Origin: Dendrophyllia cribrosa
Lineage: Eukaryota; Cnidaria; Anthozoa; Scleractinia; Dendrophylliidae
Assembly (NCBI GenBank): GCA_024195265.1
Contig: JAJLRJ010000009.1
Location: 32,063,274 to 32,127,273 of the forward strand
Reading direction: 5' to 3'
Length of the DNA: 64,000 nt
The notes beneath the pieces were generated by a model, which worked only from the letters and a program-made list of their open reading frames with translations, was not told the DNA's origin and did no database searches. A program made the translations under genes and the position numbers. Below are positions 1 through 7,826 of this stretch, in pieces; position 1 is the stretch's first letter, and each line of letters opens with the position of its first letter.

Positions 1-249
1 TAATGACCTGGGAGAAGTCTTCTGACAGTTCCTGTATTACTCCCATTTTCATTTTTGAACAATGTTATCTCTCCTCTTTCTTTCAAAGTATTCCACGAGT
101 TGAAAATCGAGCGAGACAAGACGGATGTAACTCGGTTTCGGAAGCGGGTGATCGAAGTAGATCGTGTGAGGGTTCGAAGGCGCGACGATTGTAAGCAAAA
201 CCATGATTGCATATATAATTACTTTTGAAATATATAAATATATACAATC
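1..249. other. Leader region upstream of the 604-aa protein homologue
   Basis: Bases 96-249 match the stretch 43107-43271 of element B, where a 35-aa basic ORF lies. Here that ORF is broken: its start codon reads ATT, there is a 2-nt loss near 124 and a 1-nt loss at its stop. Bases 1-48 read on the minus strand as an open frame starting at 48 and leaving the window; it does not match element B and I cannot assign it. Confidence 0.5.
237..245 (+). promoter_or_regulatory. ATATATAC motif before the 604-aa protein homologue
   Basis: AATATATAC ends 4 nt before the ATG at 250. The same block precedes the intact copy in element B at 43272. Confidence 0.55.
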
Positions 250-2079
250 ATGTTTGGCAGACGGCCCGTTGGATTTAATCCTAATTCAAATCTTGGCCTT
301 AACATTGGCGGTCACAACTACGGTCCCTCACCCCCTTTTAATTCAACCCCAAACATCTATAGCCATGTAAAGCCACCCCAGATCCACTAGCCTGGATGAG
401 AACACCAGAAGCAGCAAAGCTCTCTGCCGCGGCAAAGGCGAAGGCGATCTCAGGCTTCAAAAAGCGTTTCCCTTACGCCGATATGTCCCACTTTGAAGTG
501 CAAGTAGAGTTTGGCGACGACCGCAAAACCGCCACAGGGGAAGTGCTTTACAAAGAGGGCCAAGGCTCATTGGCGCTCGTTACAGAAATAGCCCACAAAG
601 ATTGGACCCATGAAAGACGCTTTGGGCCTTCATCAAGACGGGGGTTTCCCCTATCAGCTATCGTTGACCCGAAATACAAAAAAGCCAATCCTAGCTGTTG
701 ATTTCTCCACCACAATAGACAAGGATATGAAGATTGGCGCAATCTTGAACGACGAAGCGCAAAAGATTTACGTCACGCCAACTGATTATTTCACAACGAA
801 ATACAGAAATATCTTCAGGGACACACAGATTTCATTCACAACCGCGAAATATGGAAGAAAGTGGCTAGGCGGGCCGCATATGAGTTTTTGGCCACAACAA
901 CTATCCTTCGCACTGTGGTGTGCAACAACAGGCTGCGGAATCTCGCGTGACATTCTCTTCGATAAGAACTCCAGTCTATCCTTAACCCCCCAGCTCCGGT
1001 CGTTTTACCGGTTTCACGTTTATTTCACAACAAGGCGAATACTCCATAAGATGGGTGGGGAACAAAGCGTGAGTGCTTTGCCAGACGACCCTCCATTCAA
1101 CCAGAAAGACAACAAGTACAACATCGACGCGTACAAGAAGATTTGCATAGAGTTCAGTATCGATCCCAGTTCTGACTTCCGTTTCACATACGGCAAGAAC
1201 CACGGTCTTGGGAATGTTTACATTGGTGAATATGGAGGTGGCAACATTTCTACCGATTACGACTACCCCGATCCCGATGTAGCTCTGTTCAATGATGAGC
1301 GTGTGACTGACAGAAACGACCCCAACTATCGCGCTAATGGAATATCTTTCGTCCGCAACGACCAAGGGGCGGAGACCCAGTTCGAGCACTTTGTGCCAAA
1401 TTACGCACAGGGGCTAACACAGCCAGGGCTTGCGCGTATGAACCAATCAATCGAGGCCTTTGTGTACTGCATTCTTGGTTCACAAGCCAAAACCCGCAGC
1501 AGTATCATTGGAAGAGGAGGCCGGGCGTTCGAAACGCAGAGAGTATTCCTCACCCATCTAGAGGAGGCCATAATACTGAATGACATTGCAACAAGCGTAC
1601 AGCGTTACCAGCTTGCCATCCAAGCAACGAAAGTGCGCCTAGACTTTGCGACAGCACCCGGAAGCTGGCTCATGCCATCACGCATGGTTATCAACACAGA
1701 GAGCGTGATCGGGTATAACAACAATCTAAAGGAGGCAACGCAAGGGATGAAGCTGGGTGTGAACAATGATGTTAATCTGGACACAAAAAAAGCCTCACTT
1801 CACCACATGGACGGTGGACCAACAAAGATTAATCCACCAAACAGTCACCCATCAAACCCGATACATAAAGAGGCTACACAGGCACAGGGCATCGCGTCAG
1901 CCCCAGCCACAAGCAAAACACCACATCCCACGCCAAACACAAGCGCGCCAGCCCAAACCACAAGCGCGCCAGCCCCAACCACAAGCGCGCCAGCACAACC
2001 CGACCCGCATCACGTAAACAAGGCACTCATGGCTGTGGGTGCGCTTGCTTTGGCAGGCGCTATCGTTTGGTTTAGATAA
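250..2079 (+). pseudogene. Broken homologue of the 604-aa unknown virion-type protein
   Basis: The ATG at 250 matches the start of the intact gene at 43272 in element B. Compared with that copy, sequence is lost near 380-395, so the first frame stops at about 390; the reading then runs 396-701. A 5-nt loss near 608 moves it into the frame that runs to 2079. From about 640 on it is nearly identical to the sister protein, including a Pro/Ala/Thr/Ser-rich tail (about 1890-2010) and a single C-terminal hydrophobic segment ending in IVWFR. I do not recognise a catalytic domain. Position beside the capsid gene and conservation between copies suggest a structural or membrane-anchored virion component; that is inference. 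It ends 9 bp from the convergent coiled-coil gene. Confidence 0.8.
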
Positions 2080-2088
2080 GCGCAAATC

Positions 2089-3528
2089 TCAAAACCTCGC
2101 ACGCTTGGTGACCCTTTCAACCAGGAAGGCCACCACGGCAAGGATTAGCAGCCAAGCGTGTTCACCCAGAAAGGAGATGACCGACCCAGCCGCTTTGAAG
2201 ATGAAGCTCACAATTGAGCCAATGAGGCCAGGCAAGGCGGCAGCTGCCTTTTTGCCAAGCTCTTTCAGCCCATTTCCAATAGCCTTGGTGGCCCCTGCCA
2301 GGCCATTCAAGGTGGCGAGTACCACAGCGCTGATGGTGATGCCAGCTGCCAGAACAACATCTTGCAGTGTCCATCCGTATTTCTTGAAGATTTCTCTAAC
2401 CCTCTCTAGCAAGGGCCTTTGTCTTTCCCGCACCTCAATTTCTGTATTGAGCCTTGCCAGATCTTCTTCACGTTCTGCAACCCTAGCTTCCGCAGCTTCT
2501 CTTTCAGAGGGAGAAGTGTCCTCAGCCTCTATGATGAGCTTGTCTTCAGCGTTCTGTCGTTCAAGCTCTTCTTTTTGCTCTTTCAGTTCGTCCAGTGGTT
2601 TTATGGCGTCCTTTTTTGCTCTAAGTTCCTCTAAGCGCCCTTCAAAGCCCCTTTCGTCAAGTTTTAGTTTGTCGATTTCTTTTCGTAGTTTGACTACTTG
2701 TTTAGCAGCTTTTTGCTCCTTGTCCAGTTCTTTTCGTTTGGCCTGATGCTCAGATTCAAGTTTTCTCTTTTCATTTTTCAGTCTTTGTATTTCCTCCGTA
2801 TTCAGTGGCCCATGTGCATCTTCCATCTCTTGAATCTGGTCTTCAGCAGTTTTGATTTTATTTCTGAAGGCCTCCATGTCGCGGCGAAGTTCTTGTTCTT
2901 GTTCACCAGCAAGTGTTTGTTCAGTTTGTTGTAGTTGCTTTTGTTTTGCTTCCTGTTCTTTTTGATTTGCTTCACGTGCAGCAATTGTTTCATTTATAAT
3001 TTCAGTCGAAGTCTTTCCGAGTGCATCTTTGATCTCTTTAGGAAGAGAAGCGTTGGGAGTCTTTACCTCATCCCCACGGCTTTTTGTTAAAAGAGGATAC
3101 CATTTGGATTTAGTACGATATTTTACCTGGAGGATGGCCTTATCAAGATCTACTCTCTTTTCGTGCCGAAAATCAAGTTTTCCTATGTCTGCATCGGGGA
3201 ATATACCCTGAGCATCTTTAAAGGCACCCACTTCTATAGATGTCCGCTCTTCAGTATCCCATTCAATGAAAGAGGTTTCTGCAGTGCCATGTGACCCTTG
3301 TTTCTCTTGGGGGAGTCTTGTTCTTGTGGTCATAGCCACTTGTTCGCCATATGGTGTGAAAGCAGCACCTGGTTCAAAGGGTTGCGTGGTGTCTTTGAGG
3401 TCCTGGGTCCATTTACGGAGTTGTTGTTCTGGCACTTGAGAGAATGGGATGGCATCGTCATCCCCTTTGTCTGTGATGAGAGGGTCTGTGTCAATTGTAT
3501 CAGTTGGATCAAACCCGCCTTCTGCCAT
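2089..3528 (-). CDS. Coiled-coil protein with C-terminal membrane segments (element A)
   Basis: About 479 aa starting at the ATG at 3528 (MAEGG); the longer open frame upstream crosses the promoter region and is not used. The N-terminal 60 residues are acidic and Asp/Thr-rich, followed by a globular-looking part to about residue 170. Then comes a long charged coiled coil rich in Glu, Lys and Gln (about 180-390). The C-terminal 100 residues hold several hydrophobic, Gly/Ala-rich segments ending in a Lys/Arg-rich tail. Family: a protein found beside capsid genes in both elements here; function unknown. A membrane-associated virion or assembly scaffold role is inferred. It is divergent with the capsid gene across a 42-bp gap and convergent with the preceding gene. 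The frame is intact, unlike most of element A. Confidence 0.8.
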   Translation of the reverse strand: MAEGGFDPTDTIDTDPLITDKGDDDAIPFSQVPEQQLRKWTQDLKDTTQPFEPGAAFTPYGEQVAMTTRTRLPQEKQGSHGTAETSFIEWDTEERTSIEVGAFKDAQGIFPDADIGKLDFRHEKRVDLDKAILQVKYRTKSKWYPLLTKSRGDEVKTPNASLPKEIKDALGKTSTEIINETIAAREANQKEQEAKQKQLQQTEQTLAGEQEQELRRDMEAFRNKIKTAEDQIQEMEDAHGPLNTEEIQRLKNEKRKLESEHQAKRKELDKEQKAAKQVVKLRKEIDKLKLDERGFEGRLEELRAKKDAIKPLDELKEQKEELERQNAEDKLIIEAEDTSPSEREAAEARVAEREEDLARLNTEIEVRERQRPLLERVREIFKKYGWTLQDVVLAAGITISAVVLATLNGLAGATKAIGNGLKELGKKAAAALPGLIGSIVSFIFKAAGSVISFLGEHAWLLILAVVAFLVERVTKRARF

Positions 3529-3570
3529 GATGATATATAAATATAAATTTTTAAAACACAAATATATACC
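3529..3570. promoter_or_regulatory. Divergent promoter between coiled-coil and capsid genes
   Basis: A 42-bp AT-only-like gap serves both genes. On the plus side AATATATACC (3561-3570) directly abuts the capsid ATG. On the minus side a TATATTTATATATC block precedes the ATG at 3528. The arrangement is almost unchanged in element B (46528-46566). The capsid motif lies too near the start codon to be a normal TATA box with initiation 25-30 nt downstream. Confidence 0.65.
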
Positions 3571-4821
3571 ATGGCTGTGCAACCGAATCTACTTCCATCT
3601 CACAATGAAAAGACACTGGGCGCCATGAAGGCAGAGCGAACCGTCAAGCGCATCACATTCAACCTATCTGAGGCCAATCCCGGCGAGACACTGTACGTTT
3701 CGGTGCCCAAGCTGGGCGAGCACGATGTCATTGTGTCCGGCTCACTTGCACTGGTGTTCAACATCAACCTAGCCGGGGGCCACGCGAACAACTTTCTTGT
3801 ACAAAATGTTTCTCGGGCCCTGGTGGACAGGTTCGTTGTAAAGTTTGCCGCCACCACCGTCCAGGACACGGTTGGGTACGACATCTACAAAATCTTCGAA
3901 GACCTATTCAAATCGACCGATGAGCGGGAAAATATGCTTTTGGAGGGCATCCAGAGTGTGGATTTGTGCAAGATTCGCTATGGTGCTGGTGACAAGAAGA
4001 CATCCGGCGTGGATGCGGAAACCGAGCTGGAGACAATATATAAAAATAAGTATCGCATCAACCTCGATCACCAAATCTTAACTGATCACGGAATCATATA
4101 TCCTCAAGCGTTATATAACGATCTGGTCTTCGAACTAACCCTCGCCCCCGCATCTCAAGTTGTCCGTGGCTTAGACACAAGCAAGCTCGTGTACAAGTTG
4201 GAAAACCTCCAGCTGGAGTATGAGACGATCAGAAGTAAGAGTCTGGCCGACGAAGCAACAAGTACTTACACTAATGGCAAGGCGTTCGCCTATGACCTCG
4301 TTACGCGAGATCGGGTGCATCCCTTCACAAAAGGCGTTGACACTCGGCTGAATCTTCGGGTTAACCCACAGCGCCGGTCTCTCAAGGGCATCCTCTTGCT
4401 GTTCATCAATCCCTATACAGCGGGTGCCAGGGACTCTGAGCACTATTTCAATCCCGACATCACCAAAGTGAAGGTCACAGTCAACGGTGTCCCAAACAGG
4501 GTCTACAACGATGGCATCAGTGGTACTGACATGTGGAGTGAAATATACCGATACTTTAACCCACACACGCGCGGTAGGCCCAACATGAACCTGACCAAAT
4601 ATCTCACAGGCAACAAGTTTGGTCTCTGGATTGACCTGCGGTCCATGGCTGACGCAGCCCTGCACGGCAACGGCCAACGGCTCGTCAACACACAGGATGG
4701 CGTGCAACTCGAGATCGAACGAGACGGCAAAGGCTCGGGAATCGCAAACTACCACATCTTCACCATCTCTGACTCACAGATGAACATCATGAGCAGGCAG
4801 CTGGAATCGGTTCAGTACTAG
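3571..4821 (+). CDS. MCP: Putative major capsid protein (double jelly-roll type), element A
   Basis: An intact 416-aa frame. It is beta-rich, has no signal peptide or membrane segment, and contains the conserved blocks TLGAMKAERTVKRITFN (N-terminus), NVSRALVDRFVVKF, LDHQILTDHGIIYPQAL, NPQRRSLKGIL and FGLWIDLRSMAD, ending ISDSQMNIM. The copy in element B (46567) is 408 aa; the main difference is an 8-residue insertion here around residues 154-161. Polinton elements carry a double jelly-roll capsid gene next to a packaging ATPase, and this gene has that position, size and beta-rich character. The assignment rests on context and composition, not on a structure comparison. It is the best-preserved gene in element A, as expected for a recently active element. 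Confidence 0.75.
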   Translation: MAVQPNLLPSHNEKTLGAMKAERTVKRITFNLSEANPGETLYVSVPKLGEHDVIVSGSLALVFNINLAGGHANNFLVQNVSRALVDRFVVKFAATTVQDTVGYDIYKIFEDLFKSTDERENMLLEGIQSVDLCKIRYGAGDKKTSGVDAETELETIYKNKYRINLDHQILTDHGIIYPQALYNDLVFELTLAPASQVVRGLDTSKLVYKLENLQLEYETIRSKSLADEATSTYTNGKAFAYDLVTRDRVHPFTKGVDTRLNLRVNPQRRSLKGILLLFINPYTAGARDSEHYFNPDITKVKVTVNGVPNRVYNDGISGTDMWSEIYRYFNPHTRGRPNMNLTKYLTGNKFGLWIDLRSMADAALHGNGQRLVNTQDGVQLEIERDGKGSGIANYHIFTISDSQMNIMSRQLESVQY

Positions 4822-4823
4822 GC

Positions 4824-4835
4824 ACATATATATAC
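4824..4835 (+). promoter_or_regulatory. ATATATATAC motif before the ATPase region
   Basis: ACATATATATAC lies just after the capsid stop codon and 13 nt before the first ATG at 4849. The same motif occupies 47795-47808 in element B. Confidence 0.5.
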
Positions 4836-4850
4836 ACCACCAGCCCCCAT

Positions 4851-5040
4851 GGCCACAAAACAACAAACAACAAGCAACAAACATGCAAGTTCTATGCTAA
4901 GCCTGCTCCACTACCTTCCACCAGACCACTATCATACAATGAAATACAAAGACTTCTGGCAAAGGCACCCTCCCCACCAACACATGAACCAATTGCTTGC
5001 AAACCAACTAATATAGGTGTTGGTTATGGACCCAAGAAAG
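4851..5040 (+). CDS. Conserved coding segment before the ATPase, in a different frame and without ATG
   Basis: In the frame of positions divisible by three, 4884-5040 reads as a Pro-rich then helical peptide (FYAKPAPLPSTRPLSYNE onward). Against the same stretch in element B, all six differences between 4893 and 4935 are synonymous in this frame and mostly non-synonymous in the ATG frame. That is a coding signature. The upstream ATG (4849) and the downstream ATPase share another frame, in both copies. The frame stays open to a TAA at 5073. Candidate explanations are a recoded or spliced N-terminal extension of the ATPase, or a small overlapping gene with a non-ATG start. Confidence 0.5.
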
Positions 5041-5625
5041 CTGCCTTTCAATGCACTAATCGTGGGACCCACTAACTCTGGCAAGACACAGTATCTTCTA
5101 AACCAACTGCGAGGCCCCTTTAGGGGTTGTTTTGACTACATCGTTTTATTCTGCCCCACATTTGTCAAGAACAAGACATACGATGGCTTCGTGGACCGCG
5201 ATCCGCGAATCTTCGTGATTGTCTGCCAACAGCATGAGATCGAAGACTGGTTGAAGTTGGCAAGCTTCTTTTTCACATGCACCAACACTTTATTCATACT
5301 CGATGACAGCGCCGCCTCCAAAGATGTCAAAGGCCGCACTAGCCAGCTGGTCAATCTAGGGTTCAGCGCAAGGCATGACGGTATATCCGTTTGAGTCTTG
5401 ACCCAGCAGATCACCAGCATTGCCAAGCCATACCGTGATAATATCGCAGCGATCGTGCTCTTTTACACGCCCTCCAGCAAGACTACCAAGGCCATCTTCG
5501 AAGACTATGCCGGCGAGCTCTCCAACGAGGAGTACAAAGAGCTTATCGCAAGGCTCACGTCCCGCAAGTTCTCCCACCTGGTTTTCTCACTGAGGCACCC
5601 GTATGGAATTGAGTACAAGGTGTAA
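5026..5625 (+). pseudogene. A32-like DNA-packaging ATPase with in-frame stop (element A)
   Basis: About 200 aa from the ATG at 5026. It is the viral genome-packaging ATPase of the FtsK/HerA (A32-like) class, which pumps DNA into capsids. Walker A is GPTNSGKT (about residue 12). Walker B is the hydrophobic strand LFILDD (about residue 92). A TGA at 5392-5394 interrupts the frame; the sister copy has a sense codon there. The frame continues open from 5395 to the stop at 5623-5625. A GTG at 5017 is in frame, but a TAG precedes it. A conserved coding segment in another frame lies upstream, so the true N-terminus may be longer. It follows the capsid gene, as in other Polintons. Confidence 0.85.
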
Positions 5626-5634
5626 ATAATACAC

Positions 5635-5644
5635 ACATATATAC
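5635..5644 (+). promoter_or_regulatory. CATATATAC motif before the 81-aa gene
   Basis: ACATATATAC lies 5 nt before the ATG at 5650, in the 24-bp gap after the ATPase stop. Confidence 0.5.
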
Positions 5645-5649
5645 AATAC

Positions 5650-5895
5650 ATGACCATGAATGCGCCAACCAACCTACACAAGCTCACTGTGCTTTCTCAG
5701 CTTTTGGATGAATTGCGCAAACACACACTTGATGCGCAAAACAAAATTATCAAAGCCGCTGGTGAGGAAGATCTGCGCCTCATGCTTCTCAACAGATATC
5801 CATTGCGGTTGAATTCTATGCCAGACACCATGGCGGGGCTTATACGGGAGCTTGAAACCCTTTTGCCCGACATCAAGAGAATTATCGAAAAATAA
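5650..5895 (+). CDS. Small helical protein of unknown function (81 aa)
   Basis: An 81-aa frame with no signal or membrane segment. The sequence alternates hydrophobic and charged residues and is predicted to be mostly helical, with a Leu-rich first half (residues 8-45) and a basic C-terminus. I do not recognise a family. It lies between the ATPase and a 202-aa gene with gaps of about 25 bp on each side, each containing the TATAC motif, so it is likely to be a real element gene. A second in-frame ATG is two codons downstream. Element B has lost this region. Confidence 0.6.
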   Translation: MTMNAPTNLHKLTVLSQLLDELRKHTLDAQNKIIKAAGEEDLRLMLLNRYPLRLNSMPDTMAGLIRELETLLPDIKRIIEK

Positions 5896-5900
5896 AAACA

Positions 5901-5911
5901 CATATGTATAC
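5901..5911 (+). promoter_or_regulatory. CATATGTATAC motif before the 202-aa gene
   Basis: CATATGTATAC ends 9 nt before the ATG at 5921. The identical 11-mer recurs at 7091 and 7339 before two other genes. Confidence 0.6.
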
Positions 5912-5920
5912 ACCTTGCTG

Positions 5921-6529
5921 ATGGCACAAGCAGCTGAAGACCAGACCGCTTTGAACGAAGTATTACAGATGCTGGAGGCCACCCCTGATACCACACCTCC
6001 AACAGGGATAGCCGGCACCAGTGACATTCCTGCCAAACGTGAGAAGCTGGCAATCCTTGTTTCAACCGGGAAGGCCAAAGAAGCTATCGGAGTGCAGCTC
6101 ACACACGATCAGGTCAAGCGGTTGTCAGACAAGGACGTTGACAAGTACTGCAAAATGTACGAGGCCTACATAGGTAACAAGACAACCGAATCCCTAGTTG
6201 ATTCCGCTATCATGCTCGTGTCCAAAGGCGTTGGTATGGTGATCCCGGTTGATGATATCAAGGAGTTGCAGCAAGAACTCAAAAACGACTACATCATCAA
6301 CCAGGAGCTATCAAATATTGCTGGGGCTATTGCCATTAGATGCGGACGATTGCTGGCGCTAGCCAATGCTGCTCTCATCACAACAAAACACATCAAGCTT
6401 GAACGACAGCCTGACTTGATAGAAATGGAACTCCAACCCACACATCCAAGCAGAGACAGTGAAGGCTATCCACTTGATGGCTTTGATGAAGTTGGTGTTA
6501 ATCTGGCAGCAACCTCGCAGCAACCTTGA
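5921..6529 (+). CDS. Unknown element protein, 202 aa, helical
   Basis: The start is set at 5921 (MAQAAED), just after the TATAC motif; the open frame extends upstream across the previous stop and promoter and is not used. Residues 1-40 are acidic and low complexity. Residues 40-165 form a conserved-looking helical block with LAILVSTGKAKEAIG, then LSDKDVDKYCK and DYIINQELSNIAG, followed by a mildly hydrophobic stretch RLLALANAALITT near residue 150. The C-terminal 35 residues are polar. I believe this type of protein recurs in coral genomes, but I cannot name its function. It is not a protease: no Cys/His/Asp triad arrangement is evident. It runs in the same direction as its neighbours. Confidence 0.65.
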   Translation: MAQAAEDQTALNEVLQMLEATPDTTPPTGIAGTSDIPAKREKLAILVSTGKAKEAIGVQLTHDQVKRLSDKDVDKYCKMYEAYIGNKTTESLVDSAIMLVSKGVGMVIPVDDIKELQQELKNDYIINQELSNIAGAIAIRCGRLLALANAALITTKHIKLERQPDLIEMELQPTHPSRDSEGYPLDGFDEVGVNLAATSQQP

Positions 6530-6597
6530 AGGAACCTGGCTGGAACCTGGCAGCAACCTGTCAGCACACTTGTCACATTTTGCAAAAAATAAAATTT

Positions 6598-6607
6598 ACA
6601 TATATAC
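6598..6607 (+). promoter_or_regulatory. ACATATATAC motif before the 157-aa gene
   Basis: ACATATATAC ends 4 nt before the ATG at 6612. Confidence 0.5.
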
Positions 6608-6611
6608 CACT

Positions 6612-7085
6612 ATGACCACACCACTCGAGACGATCCCTGAAGAAACTCAAACTCAAACTCCAACCCCAACCCCTGTCCGTGTTACCTCTGAGACCCCGAA
6701 AACAAAGCCTGCAACAGAAAAGAACCCCGGCCGCGTTGCTTCTGGCAAAAGGCTAGCAGAGCGCAACCGCCTGGCCCGTGAAGCAAAGAAAAAGACCGAA
6801 GCACAAAAGACTGCACCCTCAACACAGTCCAGTGCTGCAAACCAACCCTCAACAAGTGACACCGGTGACGCAACAAGTGACACCAACAGCAACTCAATCT
6901 TTTATATTCTGGGGTTTGGAGGGTTGATTGTCTCTGCTGCGGGTGTGTACTACCAACGCGAAGCGATAATGCAAAAGCTTGGACGCAAACCAAACACACC
7001 AGCAACACCACTAACACCAGCAACACCCGCTGCACCACCCCCATCTCGAATTCCGGTAAGACAAGGAATTATAAAAATGGAATAA
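6612..7085 (+). CDS. Basic single-span membrane protein, 157 aa
   Basis: The start at 6612 follows the promoter motif. Residues 1-35 are Thr/Pro/Glu-rich with TQTQTPTPTP repeats. Residues 36-65 form a strongly basic block (NPGRVASGKRLAERNRLARE). Residues 66-95 are Ser/Thr/Ala-rich. A single hydrophobic span IFYILGFGGLIVSAAGVYY sits at about 97-115. It is followed by a basic segment and a Pro/Ala/Thr-rich tail. The layout fits a membrane-anchored virion or nucleic-acid-tethering protein; this is inference. No family with a known activity is recognised. Confidence 0.65.
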   Translation: MTTPLETIPEETQTQTPTPTPVRVTSETPKTKPATEKNPGRVASGKRLAERNRLAREAKKKTEAQKTAPSTQSSAANQPSTSDTGDATSDTNSNSIFYILGFGGLIVSAAGVYYQREAIMQKLGRKPNTPATPLTPATPAAPPPSRIPVRQGIIKME

Positions 7086-7090
7086 AAACA

Positions 7091-7101
7091 CATATGTATA
7101 C
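7091..7101 (+). promoter_or_regulatory. CATATGTATAC motif before the 73-aa gene
   Basis: CATATGTATAC lies 12 nt before the ATG at 7114 and directly after the preceding stop codon. Confidence 0.6.
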
Positions 7102-7113
7102 TGCACACAAACC

Positions 7114-7335
7114 ATGTCTGACAACAAGCTTGTGAAGTCTATCCTCGACGCCGCAACAATCACTGGCCTTGTCGCCGGTATTGGTTGGATTGGGAAAAAG
7201 ACCATCAAAGAAAACTTCACTGCCGACCCCAGTGCAAGCTTGATGAACTACGTCAAGTTCACAGCCGTCATGGCTGGCAGCATCGCGCTGAACAAATATC
7301 TTGAGGACCAGAAAATCCTCCCAGATAACATGTAA
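7114..7335 (+). CDS. Small membrane protein, 73 aa
   Basis: A 73-aa frame starting MSDNKLVKS. Two hydrophobic, Gly/Ala/Ile-rich segments (about residues 10-27 and 47-61) are separated by a polar linker, suggesting a hairpin in the membrane. The C-terminus is charged. No family is recognised. It has its own TATAC motif and stands between two other small genes in the same direction, spaced by 25-28 bp, the spacing seen throughout this block. Confidence 0.6.
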   Translation: MSDNKLVKSILDAATITGLVAGIGWIGKKTIKENFTADPSASLMNYVKFTAVMAGSIALNKYLEDQKILPDNM

Positions 7336-7338
7336 AAC

Positions 7339-7349
7339 CATATGTATAC
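7339..7349 (+). promoter_or_regulatory. CATATGTATAC motif before the 145-aa gene
   Basis: CATATGTATAC lies 11 nt before the ATG at 7361, 3 nt after the preceding stop codon. Confidence 0.6.
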
Positions 7350-7360
7350 ACACGACCACA

Positions 7361-7798
7361 ATGGCCTCGATTGCAATAATGACCCTTGGCGCTGTTCACA
7401 ATGCGGCCACTTTCACGGGCGGCAACTATCTCGCGAAATATCTGTCTGGTGATAGCGGAAAGGCAGCAATGGATGAGAAAATCCGTCATGACAAAGCCCT
7501 GGAACAATACCAAGCGGCTTATGCCAAATACCAGAAGGACCGCACCAAGCTCCTCGACTGGATTGCAACCAACGATCGGATTAAACACCAAGCTAGCCAA
7601 AACTTCCAAACCACTGACCAAGCCCTGGCCTTGTATAACCAGATGCACCAAACACAACCAGATAAACAAATCAAAGACTACAAAGAGCCTCAGTTCTCGG
7701 ACTTCTACAAGCCAAGCCAACAACAGCAGACTGGTGAACTTGCGTTCATTGGAGGCACCCTGCTTGCGGGTGGGTATGTGGCCTATCGCTTTCTGTAA
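7361..7798 (+). CDS. Unknown protein with hydrophobic ends, 145 aa
   Basis: The start at 7361 (MASIAIMTLG) follows the TATAC motif; the in-frame upstream extension overlaps the previous gene and is rejected. The N-terminal 30 residues are hydrophobic and Ala/Thr/Gly-rich. Residues 40-115 form a polar, Lys/Gln/Asp-rich helical segment. The last 20 residues are a hydrophobic, Gly-rich span (IGGTLLAGGYVAYRFL). This suggests a small membrane or virion-associated protein. No family is recognised. Confidence 0.6.
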   Translation: MASIAIMTLGAVHNAATFTGGNYLAKYLSGDSGKAAMDEKIRHDKALEQYQAAYAKYQKDRTKLLDWIATNDRIKHQASQNFQTTDQALALYNQMHQTQPDKQIKDYKEPQFSDFYKPSQQQQTGELAFIGGTLLAGGYVAYRFL

Positions 7799-7803
7799 AC
7801 AAA

Positions 7804-7812
7804 CATATATAC
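7804..7812 (+). promoter_or_regulatory. CATATATAC motif before the integrase
   Basis: CATATATAC lies 14 nt before the integrase ATG at 7827. Confidence 0.5.
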
Positions 7813-7826
7813 CCCGCACACCCCCT

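Noticed and set aside
2039..2746. 235-aa plus-strand open frame
   Set aside because: It is the antisense of the coiled-coil gene; Ser-rich composition is the shadow of Lys/Glu codons.
4171..4755. 194-aa minus-strand frame inside the capsid gene
   Set aside because: Antisense shadow, repeated in element B only because the capsid gene is conserved.
4841..5016. 55-aa ORF from ATG 4849 as the real gene before the ATPase
   Set aside because: Differences from element B are mostly non-synonymous in that frame, whereas another frame shows only synonymous changes.
5921..6529. Adenoviral-type maturation protease
   Set aside because: Polintons often carry one, but this protein lacks a His-Asp/Glu-Cys arrangement and I found no other candidate in the window.
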